64,000 bases of DNA from Streptomyces cathayae (GTDB taxonomy: Bacteria > Actinomycetota > Actinomycetes > Streptomycetales > Streptomycetaceae), in assembly GCF_029760955.1 (NCBI RefSeq), contig NZ_CP121682.1, forward strand, positions 6,572,001 to 6,636,000, written 5' to 3'. Below the pieces are notes generated by a model, which saw only the letters and a program-made list of their open reading frames with translations, did not search any database and had not been told where the DNA came from. This document shows, one piece after another, positions 26,297 through 34,634 of this stretch. The position numbers were made by a program, and so were the translations under genes. Position 1 is the first letter of the stretch. Every line of letters begins with the position of its first letter.

Positions 26297-28168
26297 TCAG
26301 GGCGCCGGCGGATCCTGTGGGCCCCGCCCGGACAGCACCTCCCCGTACGCCTGCATCAGATCCGGCAGCCGCAGCGTCGCCAGGTCCTCCCGGGTCAGCG
26401 TGCCCGGGTACGCCGGGTACGCCGACAGCCGCAGATCCCGGTACGCGCAGCTCTTCTCGTACAGCGTCCGCAGGAACCGCCCGTTGCCCAGCTCGTCGAT
26501 CCACCCCTGGTCCACCACGTGACCGGCGATGGACCGCAGCTCCTCCAGCGCCTCCTCGTCCCACACGTCGCCGTTCTCCGCGGCCAGCACCTCACCGATC
26601 GCGGTGAGTTCGGGTGGCCGGTAGGACGGGAAGTCGACGCGCGTCGTGAAGCGGGAGGACAGCCCCGGGTTGGCGCCGAGCAGACGGTCCATGCCCTCCG
26701 GGTAGCCGGCCAGTATGACCACCAGGTGGTCGCGGTTGTCCTCGGCCCGCTTCAGCAGCACCTGGAGCGCCTCGTCACCGTACGCGTCGCCCTTGCCGTA
26801 CCCGGAGTTGGAGAGAGCGTAGGCCTCGTCGACGAAGAGGACCCCGCCGAGCGCGGAGTCGATCAGCTCATTGGCCTTCACCGCCGTCTGCCCCAGGTAC
26901 TCGCCGACCAGATCGGCCCGCTGCGCCTCCACGAGATGGTCCCCGCCGAGCAGCCCGAGGGCGTAGAAGACCCGGCCCAGGATGCGGGCCACCGTGGTCT
27001 TGCCGGTACCGGACGGGCCGGAGAAGACGAAGTGCCGTTTCGGCGGTTGTACCGGCAGCCCCTGCCCGGCCCGCAGCCGCGCCATGTTCAACTGCGCCGA
27101 CAGCGCCTTGACCTGGCGTTTCACCGGCTCCAGCCCCACCATGCGCTCCAGCTCGGCGAGCGCTTCCTCCAGTAAAGCGGGGTCGGTGGGACCCGTGGGC
27201 AGTGACGGCACCGGGTCGCCGGCCCGCTCGCGCACCGAAGGCCCCGTGGTCGGCCGCGGGGCCGCGGGCTGCGGGTCCGGCTCGGACAGCATCAGATCGC
27301 GGCCCTCGGTGCCGAACAGCGGATCGAGTGTGTCCGGACCGTCCAGCAGGTCCGGGCCCGTCCCGCCGAGTGTGAGCGAGCCGAGATCGGTGGGGTCGTC
27401 GTAGCCGTCCCCCTCGGCGATGGCGGCGAGCCGGGCCGAGGTGTCCATGAAGGCAGGGTCGACACGGTGCACGGCCCGGTACAGGGGGACCGCGGCGGCA
27501 CTGCGGCCGGTGCCCTCGTGGGCGCGTGCCAGCCAGTACCGCAGCTCCTTGCGCTGCGGCTGCTCGCTGCGGCAGCGCATCAGGGCCGCCGACAGCAGGG
27601 GTTCGGCCTGCCCGTACATCTCCAGGCGCACCCGGGCCATACCGCCGAACAGGCCCGTCTCGATGCCGAGCAGCGGATCGCCGTGCAGCGGGTCGGTGTG
27701 CCGGACCAGCTGCTCCCAGTCCTTGACCAGATAGGCGCGGCAGGCGTGCAGGAAGCGGACCTGCGGGTCGGTGTCCACGGGAGGCAGTCCGGCGAGCGCG
27801 CGGTCCAGTTCGGGGACGTGGCGGCCGTCCAGCCAGTGGGAGGCGTGCGCGAGCAGCAGATCGCGGGGACTCTCCAGCACCGGCTGAACCCACCAGCCCA
27901 GCCAGTACCAGGAGTTGAGGGTACGGCGGTGCCGGGTGCGTTGTTCGCCGAAGCGGTCCCGGTGCCGGAACATGCGCAGCAGCGAGGCCGTCGTGTCGAC
28001 GCGCAGCGCGTGCAGCCCGAGCCAGCCGTCCGCCATCCCCGGGTCGATCCGCACCGCGGCCCGGAACTCCTCCTCGGCCTGCGGATAGGCGCCCATGGTG
28101 TAGGCGTCCACGCCCCGCAGCCAGGCGAGATCGGCCGGGGCCTGCGGGCCCTGCGTGCCGAAGTTCAT
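26297..28168 (-). CDS. EccA-like AAA+ ATPase with TPR N-terminal half
   Basis: A 623-residue cytosolic protein. Residues 1-270 are TPR-like helical repeats (AYPQAEEEFRAAVRIDPGMADGWL, LYRAVHRVDPAFMDTSARLAAI). Residues 335-610 form a CbbX/SpoVK-type AAA+ domain with Walker A GPSGTGKT (about 382-389) and Walker B GVLFVDEAYAL (about 441-451). This two-part build equals EccA of type VII secretion systems. No EsxA/B, EccC or other ESX gene is in the window, so it may serve a distant ESX locus or another remodelling job. ATG 28168 has a GGGGGGA Shine-Dalgarno. A 350-nt leader with an attenuator-like hairpin lies upstream. Confidence 0.8.
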   Translation of the reverse strand: MNFGTQGPQAPADLAWLRGVDAYTMGAYPQAEEEFRAAVRIDPGMADGWLGLHALRVDTTASLLRMFRHRDRFGEQRTRHRRTLNSWYWLGWWVQPVLESPRDLLLAHASHWLDGRHVPELDRALAGLPPVDTDPQVRFLHACRAYLVKDWEQLVRHTDPLHGDPLLGIETGLFGGMARVRLEMYGQAEPLLSAALMRCRSEQPQRKELRYWLARAHEGTGRSAAAVPLYRAVHRVDPAFMDTSARLAAIAEGDGYDDPTDLGSLTLGGTGPDLLDGPDTLDPLFGTEGRDLMLSEPDPQPAAPRPTTGPSVRERAGDPVPSLPTGPTDPALLEEALAELERMVGLEPVKRQVKALSAQLNMARLRAGQGLPVQPPKRHFVFSGPSGTGKTTVARILGRVFYALGLLGGDHLVEAQRADLVGEYLGQTAVKANELIDSALGGVLFVDEAYALSNSGYGKGDAYGDEALQVLLKRAEDNRDHLVVILAGYPEGMDRLLGANPGLSSRFTTRVDFPSYRPPELTAIGEVLAAENGDVWDEEALEELRSIAGHVVDQGWIDELGNGRFLRTLYEKSCAYRDLRLSAYPAYPGTLTREDLATLRLPDLMQAYGEVLSGRGPQDPPAP

Positions 28169-28448
28169 CACGTCCCCCCACAAACCGTGCCTCGTCGGTA
28201 TGCCCCACCGGCCCTCGCCCGCCGGCTGCCGTGAGGCGAACCGCTGTGCTGCGGGCCGGAGTTGCACGGTGCGCGAAGCGGCGTCCGTAGGTCGCACCGA
28301 AGGCATCGTACCTGCGGCGGCGCCGCCTCCGTAGGGGTGCCGCACCCGCGGGGGGAGCGAGGCGGGCGGGAGGGTTTCGACGGCAGGCCGTGACCGAGGG
28401 TGATCGGCATATGCCGCTCGGCAGTCGAAAGGGGCGAAGAAGGCAGAA

Positions 28449-28486
28449 CGAAGCCCCCGATCACGGGGGAACAACCGGGGGCTTCG
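28449..28486 (-). terminator. Attenuator or sRNA terminator in the EccA-like leader
   Basis: A perfect 11-bp stem, CGAAGCCCCCG pairing with CGGGGGCTTCG, with a 16-base loop. On the minus strand it is followed by the pyrimidine-rich run TTCTGCCTTCTTCG. It lies only about 30 nt after the predicted transcription start, so it could abort most transcripts or define a small RNA. It could also terminate the upstream kinase gene. Confidence 0.65.
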
Positions 28487-28517
28487 CGTCTGCGGGCGGC
28501 TCCGAACGGCCGCACAT
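28461..28517 (-). CDS. Putative leaderless leader peptide, proline-rich, 18 aa
   Basis: The ATG at 28517-28515 lies five bases after the -10 box, so it would coincide with the 5' end of the transcript (leaderless). The peptide reads MCGRSEPPADAKPPVVPP and ends with TGA at 28461-28463, inside the loop of the hairpin at 28449-28486. Six of 18 codons are proline, in three adjacent pairs. A ribosome translating or stalling here would cover the 5' arm of the hairpin. The coding call rests on position and not on homology. Confidence 0.4.
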   Translation of the reverse strand: MCGRSEPPADAKPPVVPP

Positions 28518-28521
28518 TGAG

Positions 28522-28551
28522 AACGTAAGACCTGTACGGGCCCCTGGTCAA
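28522..28551 (-). promoter_or_regulatory. Promoter of the EccA-like leader transcript
   Basis: On the minus strand: TTGACC (28551-28546), an 18-bp spacer, TACGTT (28527-28522). It is one of the best vegetative-type promoters in the window. Expected start is about 28515-28518. Confidence 0.7.
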
Positions 28552-28600
28552 GCGAAGTTGAAGCGCTCCGGCGACTTGTCCGACAAGGCCCTTCGCCTGT

Positions 28601-29263
28601 TCAGCGCGGTGCGGACGGCCCGTCACCGTCCGTGAGCGGAGAGAGGGGTTCGGCCGTCCCGGCAGGCCCGGCGAGTACCTCGTACCCCTCCTCGCGCTCC
28701 CGCACCAGAAGGTCGGCGAAGGGGCGTGACGGGTCCTCGGCGAAGTGCCGGCGTTCCGCCTCGACCCACCCTTCCCAGAACTCCCGCTGCTCCGCCCCGT
28801 CCCGTGCCCGACCCCGCGACCAGGCAGCCTCCGCGGGCAGTTCCATCCACAGCAGCAGCGCCAGATGGGGCCGCAGCGCCCGGCGTCCCGCTCCGACGCC
28901 CTCGACGACGACCACCGGGGCGGGCGGCAGCGGGTGTGGCTGTCCGAAGGCGCGGGCCCGCCAGTCGTAGGGGGTGTAGTACGCCTGCTCACCGCGGCCG
29001 AGCGGACCGATCACCTGGCTCAGCAGCCGTTTGGTCCAGCCGAACAGCTCCTGGTGGCTGGCGATGTCGTCGAGTCGCAGCACCGGGACGCCGCCCAGTG
29101 CTCCGGCCAGCCGGCCGGCGAACGTGGACTTCCCGGAACCGGCGTGCCCGTCGACACCGACGAGCCGGACGGGTCCGCAGGAGGGGGAGAGACCGCGGAT
29201 GCGGGAGACGAGATCGTGAATGGCTGATTCCTGGGGGAGGGGCGGCATGGGGCGGGGCGGCAT
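28601..29263 (-). CDS. Uridine-kinase-like P-loop protein
   Basis: A 220-residue nucleoside/nucleotide kinase-like protein with Walker A GVDGHAGSGKST near residue 38 and a DDIASHQ block comparable to the D-D motif of uridine kinase/phosphoribulokinase. The YYTPYDWRARAFGQ stretch and VVVVEGVGAGRRALRPHL (Walker-B-like EG) also fit that superfamily. It probably phosphorylates a nucleoside or another small molecule; the substrate is unknown. ATG 29263 is chosen because a TAGAGT -10 box (29291-29286) would place the 5' end about 16 nt upstream; ATG 29248 is an alternative. No strong Shine-Dalgarno is seen. Confidence 0.78.
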   Translation of the reverse strand: MPPRPMPPLPQESAIHDLVSRIRGLSPSCGPVRLVGVDGHAGSGKSTFAGRLAGALGGVPVLRLDDIASHQELFGWTKRLLSQVIGPLGRGEQAYYTPYDWRARAFGQPHPLPPAPVVVVEGVGAGRRALRPHLALLLWMELPAEAAWSRGRARDGAEQREFWEGWVEAERRHFAEDPSRPFADLLVREREEGYEVLAGPAGTAEPLSPLTDGDGPSAPR

Positions 29264-29285
29264 ACGGAGAGACGGTGACGCGAGC

Positions 29286-29291
29286 ACTCTA
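29286..29291 (-). promoter_or_regulatory. -10 box candidate for the uridine-kinase-like gene
   Basis: TAGAGT on the minus strand exactly matches the TAGRRT consensus. The -35 region is weak (GCCACC at about 29314-29309). Confidence 0.4.
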
Positions 29292-29559
29292 GAACCTGAC
29301 CGGGACCCGGTGGCCGGCGCCCGTGCCCGTGCCCCGGAACGATCCGCCGGTCCTCGGATCCGCAGGCCCCCGATCCGCCGGCATGTGTGTCATTGGTCGA
29401 GTCCCATATTGGTCGGCGCGGCACGGTCTTGGGTGCTGGCGGGGCCTGCCCCGGTGTGCTCATAGTGGGCGGACATCCGCTCCACCCGGTGGACGTACGC
29501 CGTACGACCCGCCGTGTTCCGGACCTGCACCGACTCCGACACCTGGGGGTCCTCCACCC

Positions 29560-30948
29560 ATGAGCAGAGCCGAACAGCCGTCTCGCAGAACTCTTCTGGC
29601 CGCAACGGTCGTCGCCGCCGTGGCGAGCACCGGCCCGGCGTTCGCCGGTACCCCGACCGGCCGGTCCGCCGCAGGCCCGACAGGCGGCTCCACAGACCCC
29701 GAACGGACCGCAGGGGCCCGACCCGTGGACAACAGGGCCTGGACCTCCTACAGCGACTGGCGCGGCGGCACCGCCGAGGGCACCCGGGCCGTCGCGGGCG
29801 TCCGCCCCGGCCTGGTGATCGCGAAGGCCGCGGGCACCACCGACCACACCGACCCGCGCACCGGCGACACCGCCGCCTGGGAGTACGCGGCCTGGACCTC
29901 ACCCGTCCACCGGCTCACCGTGCCGGCGACGGAGGCGATCGCCTCCTGGAACGCGCACACCCCCGACGGCACCTGGATCCAGGTCGAGTTGCAGGGCACC
30001 TACACGGACGGCACCGACACACCCTGGTACGTGATGGGCCGCTGGGCGGCCGGCGACCAGGACATCCGGCGCACCTCGGTGGACGGCCAGAGCGACGGCC
30101 GGAGCACGGTGTGGACCGACACCCTCGCCGTCGACGACCCCGCTTCGGGGCTGCGCCTGGTCTCGTACCGGCTGCGGCTGACCCTGCACCGCCGTCCCGG
30201 GACGGCACTCACCCCGACCGTCTGGCGGCTTGGCGCGATGGGCTCCGACGTCCCCGACCGCTTCACCGTCCCGGCCTCCACGCCGGGTCCGGCCCGGGAA
30301 CTGATCGTCCCGCGCTACTCGCAGGAGATCCACAAGGGCCGGTACCCGGAGTACGACAACGGCGGCGAGGCCTGGTGCAGCCCGACCTCCTCACAGATGA
30401 TCATCGAGTACTGGGGCGGACGGCTCACCGAGGAGCAGTTGGCCTGGGTCGACCCGTCCTACACCGACCCGCAGGTGTGCCACGCGGCCCGCCACACCTA
30501 CGACCACCAGTACGCCGGCTGCGGCAACTGGCCGTTCAACGCGGCCTACGCGGCCACCTTCGAGGACCTCCAGGGCGTCGTCACCCGGCTCGGCTCGCTG
30601 AGCGACCTGGAGACCCTGATCGGGGCGGGCGTCCCGGCCATCACGTCCCAGTCCTTCCGTGAGGAGGAACTGACCGGAGCGGGGTACGGGACGTCCGGGC
30701 ACCTGATGACCGTGATCGGGTTCACTGAGGACGGCGACGTGATCGCCAACGATCCGGCCTCCCCGGACAACGAGGCCGTCCGGCGCGTCTACCGGCGGCG
30801 CGAGTGGGAGAACATCTGGCTCAGGACCAAGCGGTACAACGCCTCGGGCAAGGTCGTCTCCGGCACCGGCGGCGTCTGCTACCTGTACTTTCCGGCGCGT
30901 CCCACCTCGCGCATGCGCAAGGCGCTCGCGGCCGTCGGAGTGCGCTGA
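29560..30948 (+). CDS. Tat-exported C39-type cysteine peptidase
   Basis: A 462-residue secreted protein. The N-terminus carries a twin-arginine signal (SRRTLLAATVVAAVASTGPAFA). Residues 60-240 form a beta-rich accessory domain of unknown role. Residues 245-450 form a papain-like peptidase domain of the C39/C39-like-2 type, with the catalytic Cys273 in GGEAWCSPTSSQMI, the His381 in SGHLMTVIGF and the Asn/Asp in VIANDPASPDN. It probably acts on cell-surface peptides or proteins. ATG 29560 follows a short leader. The upstream gap of about 296 bp contains two ATTGGTCG words 16 bp apart (29392, 29408). Confidence 0.85.
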   Translation: MSRAEQPSRRTLLAATVVAAVASTGPAFAGTPTGRSAAGPTGGSTDPERTAGARPVDNRAWTSYSDWRGGTAEGTRAVAGVRPGLVIAKAAGTTDHTDPRTGDTAAWEYAAWTSPVHRLTVPATEAIASWNAHTPDGTWIQVELQGTYTDGTDTPWYVMGRWAAGDQDIRRTSVDGQSDGRSTVWTDTLAVDDPASGLRLVSYRLRLTLHRRPGTALTPTVWRLGAMGSDVPDRFTVPASTPGPARELIVPRYSQEIHKGRYPEYDNGGEAWCSPTSSQMIIEYWGGRLTEEQLAWVDPSYTDPQVCHAARHTYDHQYAGCGNWPFNAAYAATFEDLQGVVTRLGSLSDLETLIGAGVPAITSQSFREEELTGAGYGTSGHLMTVIGFTEDGDVIANDPASPDNEAVRRVYRRREWENIWLRTKRYNASGKVVSGTGGVCYLYFPARPTSRMRKALAAVGVR

Positions 30949-31097
30949 ACCGGTCCGTGCGGCGGGCCGCCCCCGCCGCACGGGGCCCCGGCCTGTGACC
31001 AAGCTCTCGGCCGCAAAAGCCGCCGACGGTGGCAAGGTGGACAACGGCGCGTAAAGGCCCGGCGCGCACCACCGAGATCCGAGATCGGCGAGAAGTC

Positions 31098-31256
31098 ATG
31101 ACCGCGAACGCAGCCACCGTCACCGCTCCCGTCACCGCCCCCGGTGTGCGCACCGGCGGCCCCCGGGAGGACGGCCCGGACATCCTCGAGCACGTCATGG
31201 GATGGGTTCTCGTGGTGGTCGTGGCGATGCTCGTGACCCGGCTCGGAATGCTCTGA
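31098..31256 (+). CDS. Small single-span membrane protein
   Basis: A 52-residue protein with a hydrophilic N-terminal half (MTANAATVTAPVTAPGVRTG) and one C-terminal transmembrane helix (VMGWVLVVVVAMLVTRLGML). ATG 31098 has GAGAAG four bases upstream. I recall similar short proteins in other Streptomyces but no function. It precedes a TetR regulator by 64 bp on the same strand. Confidence 0.6.
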   Translation: MTANAATVTAPVTAPGVRTGGPREDGPDILEHVMGWVLVVVVAMLVTRLGML

Positions 31257-31320
31257 CCTGACCCGGAAGGCGACCTGACATACTGCGGAGATCAGCCCCC
31301 GCAGGAAACCTGGGTCAAGA

Positions 31321-31977
31321 TTGAACATCAGTCAGCAGCCTGCCGTGCGCCCCGGCGCGCGCAGCACCGAGCGTTCGCTGGCACGCCGTGCCGAACTCAT
31401 CGCCATCGGGCGGAAACTGTTCGCCGACACGTCGTACGACGCGCTCTCCATGGACGACATCGCACGTCAGGCGCATGTCGCCAAGGGGCTGATCTACTAC
31501 TACTTCCACTCCAAGCGGGGCTACTACCTGTCCATCATCCAGGACTCGGTGGCCGGCCTGGTCGCCTTCGCGGCGGGCGGCGTCGGACTGCCGCCCGCGG
31601 AGCGGGTGCACCGCACCGTCGACAGCTATCTGCGCTACGCCGAGCACAACCAGGCCGCGTACCGCACGATCGTCAGCGGCGGTGTCGGCTTCGACACCGA
31701 GGTCCATGCCATCCGGGACGGGGTGCGCGAGGCGATCGTCGAGACCATCGCCGAAGGCGCCTACGGGACCAGTGACATCACGCCGCTGGCGCGGATGGGT
31801 CTGCTGTCCTGGGTGTGCAGCGTCGAGGGTGCCACCCTCGAATGGATCGACCGTCCCGAACTGCCCCGCGAGACCATGCGCGAACTGCTGGTGAAGATGC
31901 TCGGCGGGGCCATGCGCGCCATCGAGGAGCTGGATCCCGCGCACCCGGCCCCGGAGCCCGCCCGCCGCGACGGCTGA
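31321..31977 (+). CDS. TetR-family transcriptional regulator
   Basis: A 218-residue regulator with an N-terminal TetR helix-turn-helix (ALSMDDIARQAHVAKGLIYYYFHSKRGYYLSII, about residues 40-72) and an all-helical ligand domain. The acyl-CoA dehydrogenase gene follows 400 bp downstream on the same strand, so an acyl-CoA-responsive fatty-acid role is a reasonable inference. The start is TTG 31321 (AGGAAA 12 bases upstream); GTG 31345 is an alternative eight codons further in. The upstream leader carries the tract TGACATACTGCGG. Confidence 0.85.
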   Translation: MNISQQPAVRPGARSTERSLARRAELIAIGRKLFADTSYDALSMDDIARQAHVAKGLIYYYFHSKRGYYLSIIQDSVAGLVAFAAGGVGLPPAERVHRTVDSYLRYAEHNQAAYRTIVSGGVGFDTEVHAIRDGVREAIVETIAEGAYGTSDITPLARMGLLSWVCSVEGATLEWIDRPELPRETMRELLVKMLGGAMRAIEELDPAHPAPEPARRDG

Positions 31978-32377
31978 CGCGTCGGCGTCCGCGGACGCCG
32001 ACGCCCGGAGCACCGGCGTCCGCGATCGCGGTGCGGCGCGGTGGGAGTCGCGTCCCGTGCGCCTCTTCGTGGAGGAAGCACGGAAGGCCATTGTCATGGA
32101 CACGGCGATTTCTCGAGGTGGAGCGGCAGGAGGGCCGGATCGGCGAGGTCAGTGGTGCGGACCGATTTCGACGTCCGGAAAATTCTTGTAGTAAGCGGTC
32201 GTTAACAAGTGACGCGCTCGGGCTGATCGGGCATACTCACAGCTCACAGCGGCTGGTCAGCAGCTCCCGAGACCCGGGGGCGACAGTATCGGCCAGGCAC
32301 CGGAACCACCCGGCGGAGCCGCCCCTACCCAAGGCGCGCATCCGCCGATGTGCCCGAACAGGGAGGAGAGCGTCGCC
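31978..32377. other. Intergenic region with promoter and operator for the acyl-CoA dehydrogenase
   Basis: 400 bp. Holds a promoter at 32209-32237, preceded by TAAGCGGTCGTTAACAAG (32192-32209), an imperfect dyad overlapping the -35 box. No ORF or RNA gene is apparent. Confidence 0.5.
32192..32237 (+). promoter_or_regulatory. Promoter with overlapping dyad, acyl-CoA dehydrogenase
   Basis: GTGACG (32209-32214), a 17-bp spacer and CATACT (32232-32237) form a good promoter. The imperfect dyad TAAGCGGTCGTTA at 32192-32204 just upstream is a candidate site for the adjacent TetR regulator. Confidence 0.45.
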
Positions 32378-33553
32378 ATGTCCGACCACGCCCCGCAGCC
32401 GGTGGACCGGCAACTGCCCACGGACGAGGCACGGGACCTGATCTCGCTCGTCCGCGACATCGCGCAGCGCGAGATCGCCCCGAAGGCGGCCGAGGAGGAG
32501 GACGCCGGCCGTTTCCCGCGCGAGGTCTTCACCCTGCTTTCCGAGGCCGGACTGCTCGGACTGCCCTACGACTCGGCGTACGGCGGCGGAGACCAGCCCT
32601 ACGAGGTCTACCTCCAGGTCCTCGAAGAGCTCTCCACGGCCCGCCTGACCGTCGGCCTCGGCGTCAGCGTGCACACCCTCGCCTCCTACGCGCTCGCCAC
32701 CCACGGCACCAAGGAGCAGCAGGCCGAGCACCTGCCGGCGATGCTCGGCGGCGGCCTGCTCGGCGCCTACTGCCTCTCCGAGCCGTCCTCCGGGTCGGAC
32801 GCGGCCTCGCTGCGCACCAAGGCGGTGCGCGAGGCCGGGGGAGGCTGGGCGATCACCGGCACCAAGGCATGGATCACGCACGGCGGCATCGCCGACTTCT
32901 ACACCGCCATGACCCGCACCGGTGCGGACGGCCCGCGCGGGATCACCGCGTTCCTGGTGCCCGGCGACGCCGAGGGGCTGAGCGCCGCCGCTCCCGAGAA
33001 GAAGATGGGCATGAAGGGCTCGCCCACCGCGCAGGTCCACTTCGACGGCGTACGGGTCGGGGACGACCGGCGGATCGGTGAGGAGGGCCAGGGCTTCGCG
33101 ATAGCCCTGTCCGCGCTGGACGGCGGACGCCTCGGCATCGCGGCCTGCGCGATCGGTCTGGCCCAGGCGGCGCTCGACGAGGCGCTGGGGTACGCGGCCG
33201 GGCGGCGGCAGTTCGGGCGGCCCATCGCCGACTTCCAGGGACTGCGGTTCATGCTCGCCGACATGGCCACGCAGATCGAGGCGGGACGCGCGCTGTACCT
33301 CGCGGCGGCCCGACTGCGGGATGCCGGGCGGCCGTTCGCCAAGCAGGCGGCCATGGCCAAACTGCACTGCACCGACACGGCGATGCGGGTCACCACCGAC
33401 GCCGTCCAGATCCTCGGCGGCTACGGCTACACCGCGGACTTCCCGGCCGAGCGCTACATGCGCGAGGCCAAGGTGCTGCAGATCGTCGAGGGGACGAACC
33501 AGATCCAGCGCATGGTCATCGCCCGCCATCTCGCGGGGCCGCCGACGAGCTGA
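32378..33553 (+). CDS. Acyl-CoA dehydrogenase
   Basis: A 391-residue flavoenzyme of normal length for short/medium-chain or acyl-specific acyl-CoA dehydrogenases. Family signatures are GAYCLSEPSSGSDAAS (FAD/substrate contact, about residue 130), WITHGGIADFY, GFAIALSALDGGRLGIAACAIG, GRRQFGRPIADFQ and the C-terminal ILGGYGYTADFPAERYMREAK. IVEGTNQIQRMVIAR follows, with the Glu at the usual catalytic-base position. It introduces the alpha-beta double bond into an acyl-CoA. ATG 32378 has a strong GGAGGAG. Substrate is not deducible. Confidence 0.92.
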   Translation: MSDHAPQPVDRQLPTDEARDLISLVRDIAQREIAPKAAEEEDAGRFPREVFTLLSEAGLLGLPYDSAYGGGDQPYEVYLQVLEELSTARLTVGLGVSVHTLASYALATHGTKEQQAEHLPAMLGGGLLGAYCLSEPSSGSDAASLRTKAVREAGGGWAITGTKAWITHGGIADFYTAMTRTGADGPRGITAFLVPGDAEGLSAAAPEKKMGMKGSPTAQVHFDGVRVGDDRRIGEEGQGFAIALSALDGGRLGIAACAIGLAQAALDEALGYAAGRRQFGRPIADFQGLRFMLADMATQIEAGRALYLAAARLRDAGRPFAKQAAMAKLHCTDTAMRVTTDAVQILGGYGYTADFPAERYMREAKVLQIVEGTNQIQRMVIARHLAGPPTS

Positions 33554-33932
33554 TCCGGCTTCCTCGCCGGGGTGCCGCGAGCCGGACCCGCTCCGGGGCG
33601 TGCCGGCCCGGCAGGGCGCGGCCCTTGTCGGCCCGGCTCCGCATCGGATCGCGGCAGATCGGCGGATCCGGGAGTTGCGGCGGCGGGGAGGCGTGTGCCC
33701 GGCGGGCTGCGGTACGGGCGGTGGAGCGAGGGCGCGGCGGTGACGCCCGGTCCTCGAGAGCGTGGGGCCGTCACGCCCGGGCGACGCGGGAGCGACCGGG
33801 CAGGTCACCGACCGCCCGAACAGGGCGTACGTTCGCGGACGTCCGGTCCGGCCCGTCCGCGCCGGGTGACGCACCGCGCGCGGAGGTCCCGTCGCGGTGC
33901 GCTTGACAGGCCCCGGGCCGGGGCGGGACGGC
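33554..33932. other. Intergenic region, nothing clear
   Basis: 379 bp between convergent genes. It is very GC-rich with several small inverted repeats but no clear terminator, ORF or RNA gene. Confidence 0.5.
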
Positions 33933-34367
33933 TCAGGCGGCGTGGCGCCGTATGACGGGCACCCTGATCGGACGCGAAGCCGGACCGCCGACGTGCGAGA
34001 AGGGCTGGGTGCGCCAGTCGAGCCCCTGAGGGAGCGTCAACAGCAGGGCGGTGTCCTGTTCCTGGAGCGTGGCGGACTCGTCCGCCGGCCGGGCCTCACC
34101 GGCACCGCGGCCGGTGCCGGTGCAGACGGTGAGCCCGAACGGGTTCCACGGCGAGGCGCACAGCGCGTGCTCCGGCAGGACCTCCTCGTCCGCGAGCAGC
34201 GCGATCGGCTGCGCGCAGTCCGGGCAGACGACCCGGTACATCTCGAAGGTGTCGTACGCGTCGAGTTCGTCGTCGAGAGCGTCGGGGTCGACGTACTCGG
34301 GGACGAGTTCGACGACGGACTGCTGCCGCTTGGGCGTGGTACGACCAGGGCGCTTAAGACTCTGCAT
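33933..34367 (-). CDS. Conserved hypothetical protein with CPDC motif
   Basis: A 144-residue cytosolic protein I cannot assign. The N-terminus is basic (MQSLKRPGRTTPKRQQ), followed by an acidic stretch (DPDALDDELDAYD) and a possible half zinc ribbon, VVCPDCAQPIALLADEE with a further Cys in HALCASPWNPFG. The C-terminus contains a Gln/Leu-rich helix and a basic end (VPVIRRHAA). ATG 34367 is chosen for its GGGGAG Shine-Dalgarno six to seven bases upstream; the frame is open to 34439. It is divergent from an Lrp-type gene 267 bp away. Confidence 0.65.
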   Translation of the reverse strand: MQSLKRPGRTTPKRQQSVVELVPEYVDPDALDDELDAYDTFEMYRVVCPDCAQPIALLADEEVLPEHALCASPWNPFGLTVCTGTGRGAGEARPADESATLQEQDTALLLTLPQGLDWRTQPFSHVGGPASRPIRVPVIRRHAA

Positions 34368-34620
34368 GGGTTCTCCCCCTCGGGCTGGGCCGTGAAGGCG
34401 CTGCGGCCTCGACCACAGCAAGCACTTCCCGTCCCCCATCGGGGGTAATCACGAGAACATCACGGAGACTGTTCGAAGGGTGTGGTATTCGTCACATGCC
34501 GTTCGGGGGCGCCGCCCGCAACCGGTTTCGTCCCCCGCCCGGCTCGGGCCGGATGCCCGGTACATCACGAACCGGGCATGACCTGGACAGCTCAGGTATC
34601 CGAGGAGATCGGCGGCACTG

Positions 34621-34626
34621 TAGGTT
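34621..34626 (+). promoter_or_regulatory. -10 box for the second Lrp-type regulator
   Basis: TAGGTT matches TAGRRT and ends 8 bp before the ATG at 34635. No Shine-Dalgarno is present, so the transcript is probably leaderless or nearly so. Confidence 0.5.
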
Positions 34627-34634
34627 CTTGCGCC

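Larger units (their letters stand above)
28169..28600. other. Leader region of the EccA-like gene
   Basis: 432 bp holding, on the minus strand, a good promoter (28522-28551), an apparent leaderless 18-codon ORF (28461-28517) and a strong hairpin (28449-28486), then about 280 nt of untranslated sequence to the ATG at 28168. No other gene is seen. Confidence 0.6.

Noticed and set aside
28390..28635. 81-codon plus-strand frame in the EccA-like leader
   Set aside because: Runs through the terminator hairpin and the minus-strand promoter; no homology or Shine-Dalgarno.
33815..33840. LexA/SOS-box-like GAAC...GTTC upstream of the CPDC protein
   Set aside because: The half-sites are nine bases apart instead of four, and no SOS gene is adjacent.
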